Shown piece after piece: positions 34,584 to 43,424 of a stretch of DNA of 64,000 nt (the first letter of the stretch is position 1; each line of letters opens with the position of its first letter). The stretch is from an uncultured Verrucomicrobiota bacterium (lineage in GTDB: Bacteria > Verrucomicrobiota > Kiritimatiellia > SS1-B-03-39 > UBA6053). The stretch spans positions 1-64,000 of the forward strand of contig CAKZLZ010000060.1 in the NCBI GenBank assembly GCA_937127435.1. Direction: 5' to 3'. The notes beneath the pieces are model-generated. The model made no database searches, was not told where the DNA came from, and saw only the letters and a list, made by a program, of their open reading frames with translations. The position numbers were made by a program, and so were the translations under genes.

Positions 34584-35246
34584 ATGACGCCCCTCAAGAC
34601 TTTTCGACTCCACTATTTGTTCTTCTGCATAGGCCTGCTGTTTACAGCCGGATGCGGTCCGCTGTTTAAGATTCGTAAGGCGATGTATGATCAGCCGAAA
34701 TACGAACCTCTGGAAGCGACCGACTTCTTTGGGGACCGGCGCTCCGCGCGTCCTTTGGTTGCCGGTACCGTGGCCCAGGGTCATTTGCAACTCGACGACC
34801 ATCTATACCTGGGAATTGAAGAAGAAGACGGCAATTACCGTCAGGCAAAGACCTATCCTTTCGAGATTACGGCTGCGGATTTGGACCGGGGACAGGAGAT
34901 GTACAATATTCATTGTTCCGTCTGTCACGGTAAATCCGGACACGGAAACGGCATGGTGGTGCAACGCGGATACAAAACCGCTCCCAGTTACCATCGCGAT
35001 GCATTGCGTGACGCGCCTCCCGGATATTTTTATGCGGTGATCCTCAACGGATTTAACGAAATGCAGCCCTACGCCCACCAAGTGCCGGTTGAAGACCGCT
35101 GGCGGATCGTGGCCTACATCAAAACCCTGCAACGCAGCCAATTTGCCCAAGAACAAGACCTGGAAGCTATCCAACAGTTTATTGACCAGGCCCCCCTTGA
35201 ACCCACTGCTGAACACTCTGCTACGGAACACACGAATGAGCACTGA
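34584..35246 (+). CDS. actE: Alternative complex III subunit ActE, mono-heme cytochrome c lipoprotein
   Basis: 220 residues from the ATG at 34584, preceded by GGA at 9 bp. An ATG at 34563 would overlap actD but has no ribosome site. The lipobox is LLFTAGC. A class I cytochrome c domain (~95-185) has CSVCH as heme site and the Met in NEMQPY as likely axial ligand. In ACIII this subunit hands electrons on to the terminal oxidase or a soluble cytochrome. It overlaps actF by 11 bp. Confidence 0.9.
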   Translation: MTPLKTFRLHYLFFCIGLLFTAGCGPLFKIRKAMYDQPKYEPLEATDFFGDRRSARPLVAGTVAQGHLQLDDHLYLGIEEEDGNYRQAKTYPFEITAADLDRGQEMYNIHCSVCHGKSGHGNGMVVQRGYKTAPSYHRDALRDAPPGYFYAVILNGFNEMQPYAHQVPVEDRWRIVAYIKTLQRSQFAQEQDLEAIQQFIDQAPLEPTAEHSATEHTNEH

Positions 35247-36486
35247 GCTTCCCCATTTACCTACGAAACTGAAAGAGATGCAATCCCTTTCCCTGCTGAT
35301 AGCAGGGGTGGGCTTGACCATTATGTTCCTCGCCTGGATCTTCGGGGTGGCCAACTTCTACCAGGGCTATCTGGTGGGTTGGTTGCTGGCCATGGGCTTT
35401 GCGGCGGGTGGCATCTTGATTCTTTGTATCCACAACCTTGCCCATGGCGGATGGGGATTCCTGTTGCGCCGGATTGCGGAAGCCTCTGCGCTGACCATCC
35501 TTCCCATCATGTTGCTTTATTTGCCGATTCTGTTTTCGTTGGATAAAGTTTATCCCTGGGCGATTCGGGATGCCAACAATATTTCAGTTTACGCCAACGA
35601 TCCGGTGGTGGGAGCTAAATTACACTATTTGAACCATGGATTTTTCTGGTTGCGCTGGATGATCATCACCGTGGTCTGGAGCGGAGCAGCCTTTTTGTTT
35701 GCCAAATTCAGCAAACTGCAGGACGAAACCGGGGACATGGAATGGCGCAGAAAAATGCGTTTCATTGCCGGACCCATGGCGTTGATTTATATTCTGTCGC
35801 TTACCGTAGGTGCGGTTGACTGGGTGATGTCTCTCGAACCGGCCTGGTTCTCATCCATCTTTGGCGTGATGTTGGCGGCCGGCCAGATGTTGAGCATGCT
35901 GACTTTCGGTATTGTGTTTCTGACCTGGTTGTCCAAATGGGAACCGGTAAAGTCCGCATTCACCCCCAAACGTCAACACGATCTGGGCAAACTGCTTTTT
36001 GCTTTCGTGATTTTCTGGACCTATATCGAATTGTCCCAGTTTATCATTTACTGGCATCCGAACTTGAGTGAAGAAATCACCTGGTACATGAACCGTCAGG
36101 TTGGCGGATTCAACGGACTGTCCTGGTTCCTGTTTATGGCCCAGTTTACGATTCCTTTCCTGGTGTTGCTTTCCCGCAGTACCAAACAAAACCGCAAGGC
36201 CCTGTTTTACGTGGCATTTTTCCTGATGGGGATGCGGGTAATTGATCTCTATTGGATGATTGCCCCCAGTATCAATATGCCGGTGCCTGAAGCGCGGGCC
36301 TTGTACCCGGCGGCGACCAAAGCCATGTCCGGCTCCGCTTTCCACTTGTTGGATATCGTGGGCGTGGTCAGTTTTGCGGCGCTGTGGTTCGGATTGTTCC
36401 TTAAGCACTTCCGTTCCCGCCCGATTCTCCCCGTAAATGACCCCTATTTTTCCATCAATGCAGAAATCAAGGATGCAGAAGCATGA
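35236..36486 (+). CDS. actF: Alternative complex III subunit ActF, NrfD-like membrane protein
   Basis: 416 residues from the ATG at 35236, inside the 3' end of actE. A longer upstream frame is only actE read in another frame. It has about ten transmembrane helices of the NrfD type and is the second quinol-site-like membrane subunit, paralogous to ActC. Motifs include VGWLLAMGFAAGG, WMIITVVWSGAAFLF and TYIELSQFIIYWHPNLSEE. Its stop overlaps the next gene by ATGA. Confidence 0.9.
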   Translation: MSTELPHLPTKLKEMQSLSLLIAGVGLTIMFLAWIFGVANFYQGYLVGWLLAMGFAAGGILILCIHNLAHGGWGFLLRRIAEASALTILPIMLLYLPILFSLDKVYPWAIRDANNISVYANDPVVGAKLHYLNHGFFWLRWMIITVVWSGAAFLFAKFSKLQDETGDMEWRRKMRFIAGPMALIYILSLTVGAVDWVMSLEPAWFSSIFGVMLAAGQMLSMLTFGIVFLTWLSKWEPVKSAFTPKRQHDLGKLLFAFVIFWTYIELSQFIIYWHPNLSEEITWYMNRQVGGFNGLSWFLFMAQFTIPFLVLLSRSTKQNRKALFYVAFFLMGMRVIDLYWMIAPSINMPVPEARALYPAATKAMSGSAFHLLDIVGVVSFAALWFGLFLKHFRSRPILPVNDPYFSINAEIKDAEA

Positions 36487-37580
36487 GTGACGCTGATTCC
36501 AAAGAAAACGAAGAAGAAGTAAAACCCGTTGAAACCGAAGCTGCAGAACCTGCGGTGGACGAAAACGGTCCTGTGAATACTGATCATCAAGACAATGATC
36601 TGGATCTTGTAACCGTAAAGAAATTCATTGTGGGATCCTTCGTGGTGACCATTGCTTTCTTTATCCTGATGTTGATTGTGTTGAAGTTCTACAAAAACGA
36701 TTTTGAAGACGAACGCGGAGTGGCGACGGAAGAAGCCCGTCAGATTCCTGAAAAGAAAGATGCGTTGTTGCAAACCCAGCCCCTGATGGATCTGGAAGAA
36801 TACAATCATATTGAAGACAGTCGTCTTAGCACCACCGGTACGGAAGAGGGCACCACGGTGATTCCGGTGGAAGCCGCCAAAGAATTGATGTTAAGCGAAA
36901 ATGCGTTTCCCACTGCGGCCGCAACTTCTGAAAAAGAAGAAGCCGTGGTGGATGTCAGATCCGAAGAAGAGGCTGCGGATGTTGCCTTGGTGGAAGCGCC
37001 AGTGGCTCCGGCCGCTCCTGCGGCTCCGGTTGCTGAAGAAACAGAGGTTGTCGAAACCGAAACCGCGCCTGATCCCGCCATGGTTGCCGCCGGTAAAACT
37101 CTTTGGAAAGCCAACTGCACGGTTTGTCATTCCGGAACCAAAACCGCAATCGGCCCCAATATTGAAAAGGCGTATGGCAGCATGCGGAAATTGGAAAAGC
37201 ACGATCCGATCCTCATGGACACGGCTTATATCATCAATTCACTGAACAATCCGACAGAGCATATCGCCAAAGGATATCCGCCGGTGATGAGCTCTTTCAA
37301 AGAACAATTTTCAGATGAAGAAAAAAGCCAACTTGCAGCGTATTTGCAGTCACAGGGGAAACCCATCGTGAAAGCAAAACCCAAGCCGGTCGCAACCGCG
37401 GTGCCCGCTCCTGTGGTCAAACCTACGGCTGTACCGACGGTTGAGCCTGCAGTTGAAGAAGCCCCGGTTGTACCGGAAGCCAAACCCACTGCGGTTCCGG
37501 CTGCCCCGGTTGCTCCCGAGGCACCGGCAGCTCCGGCACCTGAGAAGGCGAAAGAAACAAACGGAGTGATTTTCATCTAA
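36483..37580 (+). CDS. Membrane-tethered cytochrome c with Ala/Pro/Glu-rich linkers
   Basis: 365 residues. A transmembrane helix (~50-70, FIVGSFVVTIAFFILMLIVL) is followed by an acidic, Ala/Pro-rich linker to ~200, a cytochrome c domain (~200-295, CTVCH at 212-216, axial Met in PPVMSSF), and a second Ala/Pro/Val-rich tail to the end. The heme domain is a clear paralog of the cytochrome domain fused to CoxB (same GPNI, GSMR, NPxEHxAKGYP segments). The protein lies between actF and sco, so it probably shuttles electrons between alternative complex III and the caa3 oxidase on a flexible tether. It overlaps both neighbours. Confidence 0.85.
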   Translation: MSDADSKENEEEVKPVETEAAEPAVDENGPVNTDHQDNDLDLVTVKKFIVGSFVVTIAFFILMLIVLKFYKNDFEDERGVATEEARQIPEKKDALLQTQPLMDLEEYNHIEDSRLSTTGTEEGTTVIPVEAAKELMLSENAFPTAAATSEKEEAVVDVRSEEEAADVALVEAPVAPAAPAAPVAEETEVVETETAPDPAMVAAGKTLWKANCTVCHSGTKTAIGPNIEKAYGSMRKLEKHDPILMDTAYIINSLNNPTEHIAKGYPPVMSSFKEQFSDEEKSQLAAYLQSQGKPIVKAKPKPVATAVPAPVVKPTAVPTVEPAVEEAPVVPEAKPTAVPAAPVAPEAPAAPAPEKAKETNGVIFI

Positions 37581-38422
37581 TGTTGAAAATGCTGTCCATA
37601 CAGAAAGCCCTGTTGGGTTTAATGCTTTTCACCTCCTGCGCTTTTGCCCAGGAGGTTGAAAATCCTTATGTACCCAAAGATCCGCGGACGGAACCTTTCC
37701 TCAGTGTCGAATTCAGTCCGGTTTTAGATACCCAGGTTCCCCTGGATTTAGAATTTTTGGGGGATGACGGTATCCAGTCCACGTTGCGTGACCGTTTAAT
37801 TGAAGGCAAACCCACGATTTTGGCGATTGTGTATTACCGTTGCCCCACCATGTGTAATCAGATTCTGAACGGTTTGGTGCAAACCCTCAAAGAAATTGAC
37901 TTTAAACCCGGCAAAGATTTTAATCTTTTGGCGGTGAGTTTTGATGATCAGGAAACGCATGTCACGGCTGCAGCCAAAAAGTTGAACTACATGACCGATT
38001 ATGGCGATACGGACGAAGAAGGCTGGAATTTCATGGTGGGGAATGCCCCCGAGATCCGTCAGTTAACCGATGCGGTGGGTTTTGGATTTAAGTACGATGC
38101 CATGGACGATCAATATGCCCACGGAAGTGGTTTGCTCATTTTGACGCCGGATGGACGCATTTCCCGATTTTTACCGGGCATGATGTATCCGCTCATCGAC
38201 ACCCGCTTGGCCCTGGTGGAAGCCAGTGAAGGCAAAGTGGGAACCCTTGGCGATAAACTCAAGCTCCTTTGTTATAGTTACGATCCGTTGACCGGGAAAT
38301 ACGGTCTGCTGATCAACCGCATCATTTTGGTTGCCTGTCTGCTGACAGTTGCGGCGGTAGCCTGGATGATACTCAGTCTGATCCGAATGGAAAAAAAACG
38401 GAACGAAACGACTGATTCTTAA
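37580..38422 (+). CDS. sco: SCO1/SenC family copper chaperone
   Basis: 280 residues, starting within the stop of the previous gene (TAATG). It has a signal peptide or N-terminal anchor (~1-23) and a thioredoxin-fold Sco domain with the copper ligands C88-x3-C92 (RCPTMC) and His181 (YAHGSG). A C-terminal transmembrane helix (ILVACLLTVAAVAWMILS) is an extra feature. Sco proteins deliver copper to the CuA site of CoxB, which is the next gene. Confidence 0.92.
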   Translation: MLKMLSIQKALLGLMLFTSCAFAQEVENPYVPKDPRTEPFLSVEFSPVLDTQVPLDLEFLGDDGIQSTLRDRLIEGKPTILAIVYYRCPTMCNQILNGLVQTLKEIDFKPGKDFNLLAVSFDDQETHVTAAAKKLNYMTDYGDTDEEGWNFMVGNAPEIRQLTDAVGFGFKYDAMDDQYAHGSGLLILTPDGRISRFLPGMMYPLIDTRLALVEASEGKVGTLGDKLKLLCYSYDPLTGKYGLLINRIILVACLLTVAAVAWMILSLIRMEKKRNETTDS

Positions 38423-38452
38423 ACCCCTTCTGACAGATTCCACATACATTTC

Positions 38453-39415
38453 ATGAAAGCCGTTAAAACAGCCCCAGACGTAGCCTCTTCCTATGCACAC
38501 CAGGTGGACAACCTATATGCGTATTTGCTAGGCGTATCAATCTTTTTTACAATCGCAATTTGCGCATTGATCATTTATTTCTCCGTCCGCTATCGTCGAC
38601 AGAGTGATTCCGATCGTCCTGAAGCGACAAAAGACGGCAAGTTGCTGGAGATTTTAGGATCCGTTATTCCCTTCGTGCTGGTAATGGTGATGTTCTTTTG
38701 GGGCGCCAAATTGTATTTTGACGCCCGCATTCCCCCCAAGGATTCGATTGAAGTTTTGGTGACGGGGAAACAATGGATGTGGAAACTTCAGCATCCCAAC
38801 GGAAAACGTGAAATCAACGATTTGCATGTTCCGGTCGGGGTTCCGATCAAATTGACCATGACCTCTGAGGATGTAATTCACAGTTTCTACCTTCCGGCCT
38901 TCCGTAAGAAAATGGATGTGGTTCCCGGGAAATATACCCAGATGTGGTTTTTGCCTGAGAAGACGGGAGAGTTTCATATCTTTTGTGCGGAATACTGCGG
39001 TACCGAACATTCACTGATGGTTGGAAAACTCGTGGTGATGGAGCAACAGGACTATGCCGCCTGGTTGGCGAAGTCCTGGACAGACGGGAATGCACCGGCC
39101 GCTGCTGCCAGCGATGATCCTGCCACTGCGGGTAAAGAAATTTTTGAAGCCAACTGTACGGTCTGTCACACGGGCAAACCCGGAGCGATTGGCCCCAATA
39201 TAATTCATGCCTTCGGCAGCATGCGTCAATTGGAAGGCGATGAAGAAATTTTAATGGATGACGATTACGTCCGTAACTCCATGAACAATCCCAATGAACA
39301 CGTTGCCAAGGGCTATCCCAAGGCCATGACCTCTTTCAAAGGTAACCTGAGTTCCACCCAGATGAAACAGGTCATCGCGTATCTTAAATCACAGTCTGAA
39401 GCTTCGGCTGAGTAA
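38453..39415 (+). CDS. coxB: Cytochrome c oxidase subunit II fused to cytochrome c (caa3-type)
   Basis: 320 residues: two transmembrane helices (~22-42 and ~68-88), a cupredoxin CuA domain with C178-A-E-Y-C182-G and EHSLM, and a C-terminal cytochrome c domain with CTVCH (C235-H239) and PKAMTSF. The fusion marks a caa3-type oxidase. The heme domain is closely related to that of the tethered cytochrome two genes upstream. The ATG lies 30 bp after sco. Confidence 0.94.
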   Translation: MKAVKTAPDVASSYAHQVDNLYAYLLGVSIFFTIAICALIIYFSVRYRRQSDSDRPEATKDGKLLEILGSVIPFVLVMVMFFWGAKLYFDARIPPKDSIEVLVTGKQWMWKLQHPNGKREINDLHVPVGVPIKLTMTSEDVIHSFYLPAFRKKMDVVPGKYTQMWFLPEKTGEFHIFCAEYCGTEHSLMVGKLVVMEQQDYAAWLAKSWTDGNAPAAAASDDPATAGKEIFEANCTVCHTGKPGAIGPNIIHAFGSMRQLEGDEEILMDDDYVRNSMNNPNEHVAKGYPKAMTSFKGNLSSTQMKQVIAYLKSQSEASAE

Positions 39416-39431
39416 ACTTTCGGAAAATTCC

Positions 39432-41057
39432 ATGAACGATTCTGCAAAAACTGAACCTAAGTTGAATTATTTAAATGCGGGTAGCACCGTGAAGTCCTGG
39501 TTATTCACCGTGGATCATAAACGTATTGGTGTCATGTATTTGGCATCCATCGTCGGATTCTTTTTGGTGGGTGCCTTTGCCGCGGCCCTTTTCCGGATGG
39601 AACTGGCCACCGCCGCTCCGGATGTGTTTTCCAACGACACCTATAACAAGCTGTTCACTATGCACGGCATCATCATGGTGTTTTTCTTCCTGATTCCGGC
39701 CGTGCCCGGCGTACTGGGGAACTTCCTGGTGCCCATTATGATCGGGGCCAAAGATGTGGCTTTTCCCCGATTGAACCTTGCGTCCTGGTACATTTATATG
39801 GTGGGGGGCTCTCTCACGTTGGCGGCGGTATTGTTCGGTGGCATTGATACCGGGTGGACTTTTTACACCCCCTACAGTTCGGTTTATGCCGATTCAAATG
39901 TGATTATGGCCGGTACCGGGGTGTTTATTACCGGATTTAGTTCCATTTTGACGGGATTAAATTTTATTGTGACGGTTCACAAAATGCGTGCGCCGGGGAT
40001 GCGCTGGATGCGTCTCCCGCTGTTTATCTGGGCACAGTATGCGACCTCGATTATCAATATTCTGGGAACCCCGGTGTTGGCAATTACGCTGTTATTGGTC
40101 GTCTTCGAGCGCGGCTTTGGTTTTGGAATTTTCGACCCGGCAAAGGGTGGGGATCCCGTGCTCTACCAGCATCTTTTCTGGTTCTACTCGCATCCGGCGG
40201 TTTACATTATGATTCTGCCCGGTTTCGGTGTGGTCTCTGAAGTGTTGGCCTGCTTTTCCCGCAAACGGATTTACGGCTATGAATTTGTGGCGTTTTCCAG
40301 TTTGGCGATTGCGGCCATTGGTTTCTTTGTTTGGGGGCATCATATGTTCACCAGCAGTCAGTCCGAATATGCGGCCCTCATCTTTTCGATTCTGTCCTTT
40401 CTGGTGGGGATTCCCACTTCGATCAAAATTTTCAACTGGACCGCGACCATGTATAAGGGTTCCATTGAGTTGACCGCGCCTATGATCTACACCCTCGGGT
40501 TTATTGGTCTGTTTATGGTGGGCGGATTGACCGGTCTTTTCCTTGCCACCATGGCGATTAACGTGCATTTGCATGACACCTATTTTGTGGTTGCGCATTT
40601 CCACTATGTGATGGTGGGGGGGATGATGATGGCCTGGCTGTCGGGCATGCATTTCTGGTGGCCGAAAATCTTCGGAAAGATGTACAATGCCTTTTGGGCC
40701 AAAGTAGGTGCGGTGGTAATTTTCTTTGGATTTAACTTCACCTTCTTCCCTCAGTTTATTGCCGGTTATATGGGCATGCCCCGCCGTTACCACGTGTATG
40801 ATGTGGCGTATCAGCCTTTCCAAATGTTGTCCACCGCCGGTGCCTTTTTCATGGGTGCGGGTTTGATCATTTGCTTTGCCACATTGGCGGCCTCCCTGTT
40901 TAAGAAAGAAAATTGCGGACGCAACCCATGGAAAGCAACCGGCCTGGAATGGAATCAGGCCGATAGTCCGCCCCATCCGCACAACTTTGACGCCCCCGTA
41001 GTGGTGGACGTGGAAGCCTACGATTATACCGACGAACGCATTTATCAGGACGCGTAA
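39432..41057 (+). CDS. coxA: Cytochrome c oxidase subunit I
   Basis: 541 residues of the heme-copper oxidase catalytic subunit, with twelve predicted helices. Visible ligands: the low-spin heme His in [12 protein letters not shown], the CuB His and cross-linked Tyr region in [15 protein letters not shown], the HH pair in GHHMFT, and the heme His pair in [14 protein letters not shown]. The K-channel region is normal for an A-type oxidase. It reduces oxygen to water and pumps protons. Confidence 0.96.
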   Translation: MNDSAKTEPKLNYLNAGSTVKSWLFTVDHKRIGVMYLASIVGFFLVGAFAAALFRMELATAAPDVFSNDTYNKLFTMHGIIMVFFFLIPAVPGVLGNFLVPIMIGAKDVAFPRLNLASWYIYMVGGSLTLAAVLFGGIDTGWTFYTPYSSVYADSNVIMAGTGVFITGFSSILTGLNFIVTVHKMRAPGMRWMRLPLFIWAQYATSIINILGTPVLAITLLLVVFERGFGFGIFDPAKGGDPVLYQHLFWFYSHPAVYIMILPGFGVVSEVLACFSRKRIYGYEFVAFSSLAIAAIGFFVWGHHMFTSSQSEYAALIFSILSFLVGIPTSIKIFNWTATMYKGSIELTAPMIYTLGFIGLFMVGGLTGLFLATMAINVHLHDTYFVVAHFHYVMVGGMMMAWLSGMHFWWPKIFGKMYNAFWAKVGAVVIFFGFNFTFFPQFIAGYMGMPRRYHVYDVAYQPFQMLSTAGAFFMGAGLIICFATLAASLFKKENCGRNPWKATGLEWNQADSPPHPHNFDAPVVVDVEAYDYTDERIYQDA

Positions 41058-41078
41058 CTCTTTTTGGAACCCACTGTT

Positions 41079-41798
41079 ATGTCGAACGCCACTTCAGATC
41101 ACGATCACGCACACAAACCTTACCAACAGCATCACTTTGATAGCATGGAACAACAAACCCAGTCCACCCTGCTGGGCATCTGGTTGTTCATGGCGCAGGA
41201 GATTCTGTTTTTTGGTGGATTATTTGCTGCATATACCATTTACCGGATTATGTACCCCACCGCCTGGGCCATGGGGGCTGCCACACAGAATGTGTGGCTG
41301 GGAATGTTCAATACCATTGTGTTGATCGGATCTTCCCTCTCCATTGTGCTGGCGGTAAACGCGGCCCGTCACAATCAAAAGTGGCAGGTGATGAAATGGT
41401 TTGCGATTACTTTGCTTCTCGGTCTGGTTTTCTTCGGAGTGAAAAGTATCGAGTACCGTACGAAATGGGATCACGGTTTGGTTCCCGGGCTGCATTGGGA
41501 TGATGCCCATGCGCTGCATACGATTCAGGAACATGCAGGCCAAGTGCATGGGGGAGAAGGGGCCATCACCGAGTTGCCGAAGGGCATCCAAATTTATTAC
41601 TCTCTGTATTTTGTGATGACCGGTATGCATGCCCTGCATATGGTGATCGGCTTCGGGCTTGCGATCTGGATTATGATCAAAAATGCCCGGGGATGTTTTA
41701 ATTCCGAGTACTATCCGCACATCGAATACTTTGGCCTCTACTGGCATTTTGTTGATATTGTGTGGATCTTTCTCTTTCCCCTCCTTTACCTCGTTTAA
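41079..41798 (+). CDS. coxC: Cytochrome c oxidase subunit III
   Basis: 239 residues from the ATG at 41079 (a TTG at 41064 is unlikely). Five to seven hydrophobic segments, with the family motifs [20 protein letters not shown] and [15 protein letters not shown]-like [13 protein letters not shown], and the end [18 protein letters not shown]. It is a structural subunit of the aa3 core. A His-rich N-terminus ([12 protein letters not shown]) is noticeable. Confidence 0.92.
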   Translation: MSNATSDHDHAHKPYQQHHFDSMEQQTQSTLLGIWLFMAQEILFFGGLFAAYTIYRIMYPTAWAMGAATQNVWLGMFNTIVLIGSSLSIVLAVNAARHNQKWQVMKWFAITLLLGLVFFGVKSIEYRTKWDHGLVPGLHWDDAHALHTIQEHAGQVHGGEGAITELPKGIQIYYSLYFVMTGMHALHMVIGFGLAIWIMIKNARGCFNSEYYPHIEYFGLYWHFVDIVWIFLFPLLYLV

Positions 41799-41812
41799 GA
41801 CTGGAACTTGTT

Positions 41813-42175
41813 ATGAAGAAATTGAACCTCAACATTGATCCTGCAGAGTTTACCGACGACCACGGCCACACCTCCGTCAAAGGGTATTTCGCCGTCTTCT
41901 TCGCACTTATGTTTTTCACCGTATTGACCGTACTCATGCACCTGGTGAATTTCGGACTGCTCGGAAACGCCATCTGCGCCATGTCGATTGCGGTGATGAA
42001 AGCCTCATTGGTGATCTACTTTTTTATGCACGTGCGGGAAAGTCCCAAAATTATCGGACTGGTGGTGGTGGGAAGTTTTGCCTGGTTGGCGATATTATTT
42101 CTGTTCACGGTTGCAGATTTTCAAGCGCAATACGGGAATGGTGCCAGCAGCCTTGAGCATGCATTGCCTTGGTAA
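41813..42175 (+). CDS. coxD: Cytochrome c oxidase subunit IV
   Basis: 120 residues with three transmembrane helices, of the prokaryotic subunit IV family (FALMFFTVLTVLMH, AVMKASLVIYFFMHVRESPK). It starts at the ATG at 41813: an upstream extension would read through the end of coxC. It is the last oxidase structural gene before ctaB. Confidence 0.88.
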   Translation: MKKLNLNIDPAEFTDDHGHTSVKGYFAVFFALMFFTVLTVLMHLVNFGLLGNAICAMSIAVMKASLVIYFFMHVRESPKIIGLVVVGSFAWLAILFLFTVADFQAQYGNGASSLEHALPW

Positions 42176-42222
42176 TTAGAAGGAATAAGGAATTAGGAAA
42201 TTAGAGAATGGGGGGTATATTT

Positions 42223-42260
42223 CTCCGACCTCCGACCTCCGACCTCCGACCTCCGACCTC
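42223..42260. repeat. Five tandem copies of the 7-mer CTCCGAC ahead of ctaB
   Basis: CTCCGAC is repeated five times (42223-42257) plus a partial unit, directly before the ctaB start. The stretch before it (42180-42207) is a GGAATTAG-type purine repeat. The 7 bp unit is not a multiple of three, so copy number changes would alter the frame of the upstream ATG at 42208. Confidence 0.9.
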
Positions 42261-42264
42261 TCTC

Positions 42265-43140
42265 ATGAATCGTATCCGTCCCTATCTTAATCTCTGCAAA
42301 CTCGGCATTGTCCGGATGGTGGGGGTGACGGCTGCATTCAGTTATCTGATTGCGGCGCCGGAAGTCGAAGGCTACGGCTGGATGCGTTTGGTCGCCTCCC
42401 TTATTGGTATTATGGGCGCGGCCGCCGGATCGGCGGTTTTGAACAATGTCATCGAAAAGGATCTGGATGGACGGATGGAGCGCACCCGGAACCGGGAGTT
42501 GCCGACTGGAAAAGTTTTACCCGAACATGCGCTTGGATTTGGATTGGTGCTCTGTCTGGGATCGGTCACCTGGTTGGTATTGACCGTCAATTTACTTACC
42601 GCATTTTTGGTGTTGGCAACCGCCTTTCTGTATGTGGTGGTTTACACTCCCCTCAAAACCCGTACCTGGCTGAACACCACCATTGGAGCGATTCCCGGGG
42701 CCATGCCCACCCTTTGTGGTTGGTCGGCGGCCATGAATTCCCTGGACTTCGGTGCCTGGGTGATGTTTGCGATTTTGTTCGCCTGGCAACATCCGCATTT
42801 TTACGCCATCGCCTGGATCTATCGGGATGACTACGAGAAAGCGGGCTACAAAATGTTGTCGGTGATTGATAAAACCGGTGCCCGCTTGTTTATGCAGGTA
42901 TTGCTGTTTTCCTTTTTCCTCCTGGCGGTCAGCCTGCTGCCCACCTTGATGGATATGTCCGGATGGATCTATTTTGCCGGGGCCTTGATCCTGGGTCTGT
43001 ATGTGATGCTGGCCAGCTTTCAATTTGTCGCCCGTCACACCCGCAAAGATGCACGCCGTCTGCTCTTTAGTACCATCGTGTACCTGCCGGCGCTGTTGCT
43101 GGTGATTATGGCAGATCTGGGTGCTTCCCGATTATTCTGA
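42265..43140 (+). CDS. ctaB: Protoheme IX farnesyltransferase
   Basis: 291 residues from the ATG at 42265. It is a UbiA-family enzyme with about nine transmembrane helices, and makes heme O from heme B for the oxidase. The prenyl-diphosphate/Mg motif reads NNVIEKDLDGRMERT (~60-75) and the second acidic motif lies in YRDDYEKAGYKML. An upstream in-frame ATG at 42208, behind AGGA-type sequence, would add 19 residues encoded by the 7-mer repeat (LRPPTSDLRPPTS). No Shine-Dalgarno is visible before 42265 because of the pyrimidine repeat. Either start is possible. Confidence 0.9.
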   Translation: MNRIRPYLNLCKLGIVRMVGVTAAFSYLIAAPEVEGYGWMRLVASLIGIMGAAAGSAVLNNVIEKDLDGRMERTRNRELPTGKVLPEHALGFGLVLCLGSVTWLVLTVNLLTAFLVLATAFLYVVVYTPLKTRTWLNTTIGAIPGAMPTLCGWSAAMNSLDFGAWVMFAILFAWQHPHFYAIAWIYRDDYEKAGYKMLSVIDKTGARLFMQVLLFSFFLLAVSLLPTLMDMSGWIYFAGALILGLYVMLASFQFVARHTRKDARRLLFSTIVYLPALLLVIMADLGASRLF

Positions 43141-43154
43141 GGGAGGGAAGGTTT

Positions 43155-43289
43155 TCGGAAATACGCATGAATTTCCGGTAATCATTTCTTCCTCTTTTTG
43201 CAAAAAAAAACACCCCGTCTCCTCTCCGGATTTAAATATTCTTCTTGAGCATCTCAGCCGGATTTCAGTCATCATTTAAATCGTATAAT
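43155..43289 (+). promoter_or_regulatory. Intergenic region between ctaB and the adhesin: weak hairpin and a -10 candidate
   Basis: CGGAAAT and ATTTCCG (43156-43178) form a short stem followed by a pyrimidine stretch, a weak terminator candidate for ctaB. TATAAT at 43284 is a good -10 element, about 140 bp before the adhesin start. No -35 match is convincing. No gene is seen in 43141-43424. Confidence 0.4.
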
Positions 43290-43424
43290 AGATATACGCT
43301 ATAGGTTGTGGTAAAAAAGATGGTTAATGATCGACATTCTATTGCCTCAAACCGTAATATTTGTATGAAGTGAACAATCCTGAAGTACCGTATCGTTCAG
43401 GAAAAACCGCAAGAGAACCTAATT

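Noticed and set aside
35089-35235. N-terminal extension of ActF
   Set aside because: This part is actE read in another frame; the family start fits the ATG at 35236.
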